A stretch of 64,000 nt of DNA from Mesostigma viride (Eukaryota; Streptophyta; Mesostigmatophyceae; Mesostigmatales; Mesostigmataceae), in the NCBI GenBank assembly GCA_009746045.1, contig RPFO01000022.1, positions 2,095,790-2,159,789 on the forward strand. The letters are read 5' to 3'. The stretch's first letter is position 1; every line of letters starts with the position of its first letter. A program made the translations under genes and the position numbers. The notes under the pieces are model-generated. The model saw only the letters and a program-made list of their open reading frames with translations, searched no databases and had not been told where the DNA came from. Below are positions 58,138 through 64,000 of this stretch, one piece after another.

Positions 58138-59088
58138 TCATTCAACCTCTTCAGAATCCTCATCCAAACACAACATCACGTCCCCTTTCCACTTGTACAT
58201 ACTACTCTCGGCCAAATACAGCAAGCGTGCCTGCTTCCCCCCAAAAAACTTGAGATAATCCGGGGGGAAGATTGTTCCGCTGAGGACCTGCATGGCTAAC
58301 TCCACCAACACGCTTGCCATATCCTCCTCCCTACACCTCCTCTCTAATAAGGCCTTCATGTCAGCGTTCTCATCAAATCCCATAATCAGAACTGCACATG
58401 CCATTCCTCCCCCCTGCAGAGGCAGCCCCTCCAAAAGCTTCACCCATTCTGCCTCCCTACGCGCTCTCCTCCCCGGAGGAAAAAAAATTTCCTCATCCGG
58501 GTCATAAGGAGTATGGCAGAACCAGAAAATGCTCCTTAACCCCCATAGTTCATAATTGTCGTACAAGTCATCCATTTCCTTTCCCAATTGGCGTATGCGA
58601 GCTGTCCACCCCCTCCAATTCCTCTCCAACACACGTCTCCTCTCAGCACGCTGGGACCTGAACAACCCTCCCATCGTCCTTGCTCGTGCATGTCCCTCTG
58701 GTGCTGGCTGGCGTCCTAACACCGCCTCAACTTCTTCACAATATACCTTAAAATACATTCCCCTTGTGACGAGTGTGTAGGGGGTGATATCAGCGCTTGC
58801 ACACGTTATTACTTGCCCGCCATACAATTCTCGGAAAAGAGACTCAGTTATCAATGTACGAGGGCCATTCCCGAATTCGTCCACTAACCCAGAAATCAAC
58901 TTAAAGCTGAATTGGGGTTCATACCTCCCCGACACCGCTTCCCTAGCCCCTCTACAAACTGCTTCAAAGCGGGCTACGTCGGGCGCCTCCATAAAAGCTG
59001 CGACTTCGGTCCAAATTTCCCACGGCAGTGAGATATCCCCTTCCATTATCGGCCCCGACGTCAAACTTGTCCCCTCTGCACATAACAT
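58138..59088 (-). CDS. F-box-like protein
   Basis: 316 residues from ATG 59088, or 302 from the second ATG at 59046. The N-terminus DISLPWEIWTEVAAFMEAPD then VARFEAVCRGAREAV fits an F-box: LP at the start, an alternating hydrophobic helix pattern, and the VCR motif. F-box proteins link substrates to SCF ubiquitin ligases through Skp1. The remaining ~260 residues show no LRR, Kelch or WD repeats. They contain GLLFRSQ-like basic stretches (RSQRAERRRVLERNWRGW), WGLRSIFWFCHTPYDPDEEI and a C-terminal acidic end. It is open, single-exon and on the same strand as its neighbours. The first ATG context is weak, so the second start is equally likely. Confidence 0.6.
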   Translation of the reverse strand: MLCAEGTSLTSGPIMEGDISLPWEIWTEVAAFMEAPDVARFEAVCRGAREAVSGRYEPQFSFKLISGLVDEFGNGPRTLITESLFRELYGGQVITCASADITPYTLVTRGMYFKVYCEEVEAVLGRQPAPEGHARARTMGGLFRSQRAERRRVLERNWRGWTARIRQLGKEMDDLYDNYELWGLRSIFWFCHTPYDPDEEIFFPPGRRARREAEWVKLLEGLPLQGGGMACAVLIMGFDENADMKALLERRCREEDMASVLVELAMQVLSGTIFPPDYLKFFGGKQARLLYLAESSMYKWKGDVMLCLDEDSEEVE

Positions 59089-59230
59089 ACATTGACGTCC
59101 ATCCCTAAAAAAAAATGAGGTTTTGTCGGAAAGAAAATATGCAAACGTTAGGCGAGGTTTCCAATCCCTAACGGCCGTTGGGTCACTAATTGTTGTTTAA
59201 CCCACTACAGTCGCATGAGAGAAAACGAAA

Positions 59231-59367
59231 GTCAATTTTATTCCAATTTCAAAGTGAAAGGAGAATTCACTATTACACCATTTTACAACACAAATCAGGT
59301 CAATTTTATTCCAATTTCAAAGTGAAAAGAGAATTCACCATTACACCATTTTACAACACAAATCAGG
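59231..59367. repeat. Tandem 68-bp repeat, two copies
   Basis: GTCAATTTTATTCCAATTTC through TTTTACAACACAAATCAG occurs twice in a row, about 59231 and 59299, 3' of the MYND gene. A single palindromic repeat (TAACGGCCGTTGGG) lies at about 59168. Confidence 0.8.
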
Positions 59368-59450
59368 ACTACATACACAAATTTCAAACCCAAAATGCGT
59401 CCAGTTTTCCAGCCTCAAAAGCAAATTATTACTCTACATTTCCAGTTTTT

Positions 59451-60227
59451 CTATGAGGAAGAACCGTAGTAGAAGGTGAAGGAGAAGTCAACCTCAGAGA
59501 AGTCGACCTCGGTTCCATCCAGTATGGTCGTCCTGTTTACCCCCCTTATCACCCCTGCCAGCCCCTCCCTTGCTTGCCTCAGACGTTCGCATCTATCCTT
59601 ATGCCTACTCCAGTCAGCACGCTGGCACTCCTCACTGCAATATCTGGCATCCCTACATCCTCTACACCACTTCTGAGGGCCTGTGTCGCACCCACACCCC
59701 TCCTTGGAGCAATTTCGCATACCACGCATGGGATCCCCATCCCTCACGATCGGGTCAGAGAGCAAGAAAAAGTTCATGTTGAGGGGTACTTCTGCCCCTA
59801 CACACGCATCAGCCCTCACGCGCAGGGAAGACGTAACATTCGGGTAAAATGCGCGCTTGTAGGTGCACCCAAGCTGAGCCCCTTCCTCTTCCCCCAACTC
59901 TATCTTTGGCCCCTTTGTAATGAACGACACCAAAAGGCGGAACTCCCTCGTTGGGTCTATTGGCGCTCTTAGATCCATCTGTGGTACGAAAAAACCCTCT
60001 TGAATACAGAAGTTCATATCAGCTAGCTGGGCGTACATAACCCTCTCCATTTGGCTGAACGAATCAAACGCCAATAAAACGGCCAAGTGGCGGCCTGTCT
60101 TCTCCTGCGCGACACGAACTTCCTCGAATATGCCACGCGACAGAAAGCGAACTTGTTTGTAAACGTTTTGAAGGACGCTTCCGTAGACTTCATTCACGAA
60201 CTCGGACTCATTCGCGATCTCGGCCAT
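59451..60227 (-). CDS. MYND-finger protein, intact copy
   Basis: 258 residues from ATG 60227 (MAEIANESEFVNEVYGSVLQ). The N-terminal ~160 residues form a mixed domain (GRHLAVLLAFDSFSQMERVM, PTREFRLLVSFITKG) shared with the copy at 53441-54231. The MYND finger lies at about residues 180-225: CSKEGCGCDTGPQKWCRGC then RDARYCSEECQRADWSRHKD and RC, with the full set of Cys/His ligands. MYND fingers bind protein partners and occur in chromatin methyltransferases and ankyrin proteins. Here there is no SET or ankyrin domain, so this is a small stand-alone type of unknown role. The C-terminus is short and acidic/aromatic (FSEVDFSFTFYYGSSS). Confidence 0.75.
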   Translation of the reverse strand: MAEIANESEFVNEVYGSVLQNVYKQVRFLSRGIFEEVRVAQEKTGRHLAVLLAFDSFSQMERVMYAQLADMNFCIQEGFFVPQMDLRAPIDPTREFRLLVSFITKGPKIELGEEEGAQLGCTYKRAFYPNVTSSLRVRADACVGAEVPLNMNFFLLSDPIVRDGDPMRGMRNCSKEGCGCDTGPQKWCRGCRDARYCSEECQRADWSRHKDRCERLRQAREGLAGVIRGVNRTTILDGTEVDFSEVDFSFTFYYGSSS

Positions 60228-60407
60228 CTTTTTCACGGAAAAAACGAACAAAAAGATTTACATCGCGGCCAAAAAAACGCGTTTTCCCATTAGTGTGTTT
60301 GCCTAATTTATTGTAATCATTCATTTTTAAAACAGTCAGGTCCTTCACAACCTCAGAAAATGATTTCATTAAATTGGCATATACATTTAAAAACATCTTA
60401 GGTCGCA

Positions 60408-60570
60408 CTACTTTTTGCGTTTCAGTTTACGTTTGTTTCCCGGTTGAATAAAGTTGACACCATCCCCTTCATCGTCGGAAATTAAGGCCGGCATTTCGTC
60501 CACTTCAGCTTGTACTCGGGGTTCTTTGAACGGAGTTTCTTCTATACGTGAATGCGGGAACAAGAGGCCG
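60408..60570 (-). CDS. Ubiquitin-like-domain gene: last exon candidate
   Basis: The acceptor reads GCCGCTCATCCAG (AG at 60572-60571). The frame encodes FPHSRIEETPFKEPRVQAEV, DEMPALISDDEGDGVNF and a basic end KRKLKRKK before the stop at 60408-60410. An acidic-then-basic tail of this kind suggests a nuclear protein. The first ~55 bases belong to the 415-bp repeat that recurs at 61.9-62.3 kb. Phase with the 62359 exon does not match directly, so another exon is expected between them. Confidence 0.45.
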
Positions 60571-60931
60571 CTGGATGAGCGGCTTATAGGTCGTAGTGTT
60601 TACTCGTAGCTGTTTGGCTAGAGCTTTTGTGATTAGTAGATGCAATATAGTGCATGGTTGAAAAATGAATTAAATAAAATGTGCGTTCCGCGCTTGGGTT
60701 GATTATACCCGGGCGGAACGGGGCGTGAGGTGCAGTGCCCCTGAAAAGAACAACCTACGCATTATTTAATACTAGCCGTGCAGATTCGGGATATTCTACC
60801 CCGGTCTGTACGGTTAGCGTCTTACTAGCATCCACTAAACATAAGGGTTTAATGACGTCAGTTAGCTAGGGATAAGGGAGGTTTTGCGACTAAAAGCCGC
60901 TCTGGCTGGTTTTGTCGGCCTCTTTCTTTGC

Positions 60932-61768
60932 TCGTTGTCGTTGCGGCGGCAGCCGCAGCTATGGGTGCTGCGGAGCAAAATCCCAAAAGCACTGGTTGCA
61001 CTGGCCACTTGGCCAGTGGTGAGACTTCCAGTTGTTAACCGGCCAGGCGTAGTTCCTCGCTCGGTTAAACTAAAAGAAAAGAAAATGATTACCTCCGGTC
61101 CGCACCTTTTCCCCAGCTTGGGGTCTTTGGTGGGCCGGATGCCGTGACAGGTGCTCAACTGTCGCTTGGTCGGCCCAGTGCGCGAGCTGGTGCTCCGTAC
61201 CTGGGGATGCTTGCACCCCGGGTTGGAGCCGGATGGCTGGCACTGGCGACCCGTGTCTCGGTCCGCGGCCTGCGGCTTTTTCTTCGGAAATTGCTGCTGG
61301 CCAGCAAACTTTGCAATTGCCTTCCGCCGAGGGGGGGTGGTTGGGGCTGGGGACGGCGATGGGAAAAGCGCCTAAGCTAGAAATTTTTTCCCCACGCATA
61401 GAAACCTCGGGGGGAATGCGGTCTTGGCTGAACGGACTCTCGTTCAGCCAGGTGCCTGGGGCTGTGGCCTCGGGCATCCGGGCTGGCGGGGCCTGGGCTA
61501 GGTCCACGTTTTTTCTCGAAGCACCCCGGGTCTATGGGGAGACGGCCATAGCGGTACCGACTCGGGGCCCCGAGAGGGGTCATGATAGGCTGGCCGTGCG
61601 CAATCGCAGTGCAAATGCGCTGGGCCTTTTTGGGCCTGGCCATGCATCCACAGCCGCCGGGCACACGCCTCCCGATGTGGGGGGCTCCCGTTTTGCGGCA
61701 GGGCGGTCACTTGTGACAACGAGCAAGGTGGAGTGCGGCTTCAAGGGAAAGCCGGGGCGGGGGTGATT
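60932..61768. other. GC-rich 0.84-kb spacer in one duplication unit
   Basis: Overlapping ORFs on both strands (for example 61233-61766 plus) are products of high GC content. No domain, terminal repeat or target duplication is recognised. It is either an insertion in one unit or a deletion from the other. Confidence 0.45.
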
Positions 61769-61779
61769 GGGCAACGTAC

Positions 61780-61895
61780 TTCATGAAGGGCCTTGAACGG
61801 CGTGCCTCCGGGCATGTCAATTAGTGTCACATGTATGCTTCCACTTATTGTTTTAATGAAGATGCTGGTTTTTGTGGGAGCTACGTGGGACATGA
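61780..61895 (-). pseudogene. Duplicate of the ubiquitin-like exon
   Basis: Repeats the exon at 62359-62499 without its first 8 codons (FMSHVAPTKTSIFIKTISGS onward), with the same GTACGT donor (61779). Upstream the duplication junction fuses it in frame to a copy of the last exon (FKEPR then FMSHVAP). Confidence 0.55.
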
Positions 61896-62358
61896 ATCGG
61901 GGTTCTTTGAACGGAGTTTCTTCTATACGTGAATGCGGGAACAAGAGGCCGCTGGATGAGCGGCTTATAGGTCGTAGTGTTTACTCGTAGCTGTTTGGCT
62001 AGAGCTTTTGTGATTAGTAGATGCAATATAGTGCATGGTTGAAAAATGAATTAAATAAAATGTGCGTTCCGCGCTTGGGTTGATTATACCCGGGCGGAAC
62101 GGGGCGTGAGGTGCAGTGCCCCTGAAAAGAACAACCTACGCATTATTTAATACTAGCCGTGCAGATTCGGGATATTCTACCCCCGGTCTGTACGGTTAGC
62201 GTCTTACTAGCATCCACTAAACATAAGGGTTTAATGACGTCAGTTAGCTAGGGATAAGGGAGGTTTTGCGACTAAAAGCCGCTCTGGCTGGTTTTGTCGG
62301 CCTCTTTCTTTGCTCCCACCCACCCACCCGTGTCTTGGTTGCCTCTAGGGCAACGTAC

Positions 62359-62499
62359 TTCATGAAGGGCCTTGAACGGCGTGCCTCCGGGCATGTCAAT
62401 TAGTGTCACATGTATGCTTCCACTTATTGTTTTAATGAAGATGCTGGTTTTTGTGGGAGCTACGTGGGACATGAAATCATCTTTTTTCATCACAACCAT
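62359..62499 (-). CDS. Ubiquitin-like-domain gene: first coding exon candidate
   Basis: ATG 62499 in the strong context CCAGCCATGG opens MVVMKKDDFMSHVAPTKTSI. The following IFIKTISGSIHVTLIDMPGG then TPFKALHE resembles the first beta-hairpin and helix start of ubiquitin (IFVKTLTGK type). The donor is GTACGT at 62358, phase 0. Only about 30 residues of the fold are in this exon; the rest should lie in the next exon, which I cannot place. An open frame continues upstream (AEVVRAIEKFWDSIPAMVV), so the start could be further 5'. The exon is duplicated at 61780-61895. Confidence 0.45.
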
Positions 62500-63236
62500 G
62501 GCTGGAATTGAATCCCAAAATTTCTCAATCGCTCTAACAACTTCGGCTGGCAGTTTTTTGGCCCCCGTTCAACTGCCTCTCTCTCCTGGTTCGACACCGA
62601 AACGTCCTTGTCTTTCTCCATTGAAAACTGCACGTGAAGCACAACTGGCACGTCCAATGTAAGTAAACCTAGTACCTTCATGGGCGGATTAATTCATCAG
62701 CCGGAGTACAATTTTATTTTACAACGCCAACGGCCGTTGGCATTACAGCAATGAAGTTAAGATAAAAACGTCGTAATGCAACGGCTGATAAAACTGGCGT
62801 ATAATCAATAACGCAAAAAAAATTGGCAAGAACTTTTTTTTGGAGGTCCAACGGCCGTTGGCATCACGTAAATCACAACAGCAATGATGGAAACTGATTT
62901 TGCAAGTCCAACGGCCGTTGGCATCAAGAAAATCAGAAGAGGGAGCGACTGCCCAAAAAACGCATAATAATAAAAATACCTTGCAGGTGGTTGACAGACG
63001 CGAATCTTGTGTGGCGACGTGGAATCTGCAAGGAATGCGCAAAAACGTTGCAATCAGAATTACAAGGATTACATATTTTCCACATTTAGTTTTTCAGGTC
63101 CAACGGCCGTTGGCATGAGATAAATATGAATACCACTACATGCGTGTGAGAAAATTGTGCCGGGTGACAGAGTTAAATCCAAGTTGCCCAGCAGGTGGGA
63201 GGGAGGGAAAAGGAGTGATCAATGAAATGCCCCCCC
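62500..63236. repeat. Upstream spacer with four palindromic repeats
   Basis: CCAACGGCCGTTGGCAT occurs at about 62729, 62850, 62909 and 63100, each preceded by a CARGTC- or T-rich context as elsewhere. No gene is supported; this is the expected promoter side of the ubiquitin-like gene. Confidence 0.7.
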
Positions 63237-64000
63237 TCGGAGGGAGGAAGGGAGGGAGGGAGGGAGGGAGGGAGGTAGAAAGGAGGGAGGTAGGGAACGA
63301 GGGAAGGAGGGAGGGAAGGAGGGAAGAAGGGAAGGAGGAAGGAGGGAAGGAGGGAAAGGAGGGAAAGGAGGAGGGAAGGAGGGAAGGAGGGAAGGAGGGA
63401 AGGAGGGGAGGGAGGAGGGAAGGAGGGAAGGAGGGAAGGAGGGAAGGAGGGAAGGAGGGAAGGAGGGAAGGAGGGAAGGAGGGAAGGAGGGAAGGAGGGA
63501 AGGAGGGAAGGAGGGAAAGGAGGGAAAGGAGGAGGGAAGGAGGGAAGGAGGGAAGGAGGGAAGGAGGGGAGGGAAGGAGGGAAGGAGGGAAAGAGGGAAG
63601 GAGGGAAGGAGGGAAGGAGGGAAGGAGGGAAGGAGGGAAGGAGGGAAGGAGGCAAGGAGGCAAGGAGGCAAGGAGGCAAGGAGGCAAGGAGGCAAGGAGG
63701 GAAGGAGGGAAGGAGGGAAGGAGGGAAGGAGGGAAGGAGGGAAGGAGGGAAGGAGGGAAGGAGGGAAGGAGGGAAGGAGGGAAGGAGGGAAGGAGGGAAG
63801 GAGGGAAGGAGGGAAGGGGAAGGAGGGAAGGAGGAAGGAGGGAAGGAGGGAAGGAGGGAAGGAGGGAAGGAGGGAAGGAGGGAAGGAGGGAAGGAGGGAA
63901 GGAGGGAAGGAGGGAAGGAGGGAAGGAGGGAAGGAGGGAAGGAGGAAGGAGGGAAGAGGAAGGAGGGAAGGAGGAAGGAGGGAAGGAGGAAGGAGGGAAA
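63237..64000. repeat. Polypurine 8-bp satellite (GGAGGGAA), runs off right edge
   Basis: Near-uniform GGAGGGAA repeats with short GGAGGCAA (63650-63690) and GGAAGGAGGAA variants. One strand is pure purine over ~760 bp. ORFs of 160-180 codons on the minus strand are artefacts of the repeat. Confidence 0.95.

Larger units (their letters stand above)
60516..62475. repeat. Imperfect tandem duplication of an exon-intron block (two units)
   Basis: A ~415-bp block starts GGTTCTTTGAACGGAG and ends CCTCTTTCTTTGCTC at 60517-60931; it recurs at 61897-62316. A 127-bp block (GGGCAACGTACTTCATGAAG to ACATGAA) occurs at 61769-61895 and 62349-62475. The order is block1-spacer-block2, repeated. The spacers differ: 837 bp of GC-rich DNA (60932-61768) in one unit and 32 bp in the other. 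The sequences are almost identical, so the event is recent. Confidence 0.85.

Noticed and set aside
60770-60825. Possible group II intron domain V hairpin (AGCCGTGCAG...CTGTACGGTT), suggesting mitochondrial DNA
   Set aside because: The outer stem fits but the loop is too long, no domain VI or maturase is seen, and the block lies between exon candidates of a nuclear gene and is duplicated with them.
63136-63695. Minus-strand ORFs of 158-183 codons rich in Pro/Leu/Ser
   Set aside because: Translation of the GGAGGGAA satellite in three frames.

Overview
The window reads as nuclear DNA of a green-lineage eukaryote, most like a repeat-rich streptophyte alga or early plant. The support is exons with GT...AG boundaries, MYND-finger and F-box-like proteins, a Ty3/gypsy chromovirus with an initiator-Met-tRNA primer site, L1-type LINEs, and a nuclear insertion of plastid rpoB. 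The species cannot be named from sequence alone; Chara-type charophytes would fit. No rRNA or tRNA gene and no CRISPR array was found.

Layout. (1) 1-4.3 kb: two minus-strand copies of an L1-type LINE ORF1. The second is split by a 1.69-kb TTAA-flanked transposon (element A). (2) 4.33-13.73 kb: a full-length chromovirus with LTRs, TSD GCGTA, intact gag, frameshifted pol, chromodomain and a decayed extra 3' ORF. (3) 13.8-22 kb: LINE graveyard, including a LINE inside a LINE and a 5'-inverted LINE. (4) 22.9-33.6 kb: one minus-strand multi-exon gene of unknown function. Two introns hold arrays of a 46-bp unit centred on the palindrome CCAACGGCCGTTGG, and one also holds 4.5 kb of GGACAA hexamer. 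(5) 33.7-38.6 kb: a MITE-like element, a 79-bp tandem repeat, a second copy of the TTAA transposon (B) carrying a nested transposon (N), and the rpoB fragment. (6) 38.8-62.5 kb: minus-strand genes. Four carry or belong with a C-x4-C-x(8-12)-C-x2-H zinc-finger family, two are MYND proteins, one is F-box-like and one has a ubiquitin-like start. The same palindrome recurs between them, and a 14-unit array of about 208 bp separates two groups. (7) 63.2-64 kb: 8-bp polypurine satellite.

Two of these genes are interrupted by DNA transposons, and in both the reading frame is continuous across the insertion. Element C (CTAA duplication) splits one. An 8.65-kb element with perfect 45-nt inverted ends splits the other and itself holds three LINE fragments and a further 2.4-kb TIR element.

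The best candidate for something undescribed is the CCAACGGCCGTTGG repeat system. It is confined to introns and spacers of the minus-strand gene territory (26-63 kb) and absent from the transposons. It occurs singly, as 46-bp arrays and as a 208-bp array whose units carry splice-site-like sequences. Exon boundaries given here are inferred from reading frame, phase and splice consensus, not from transcripts.
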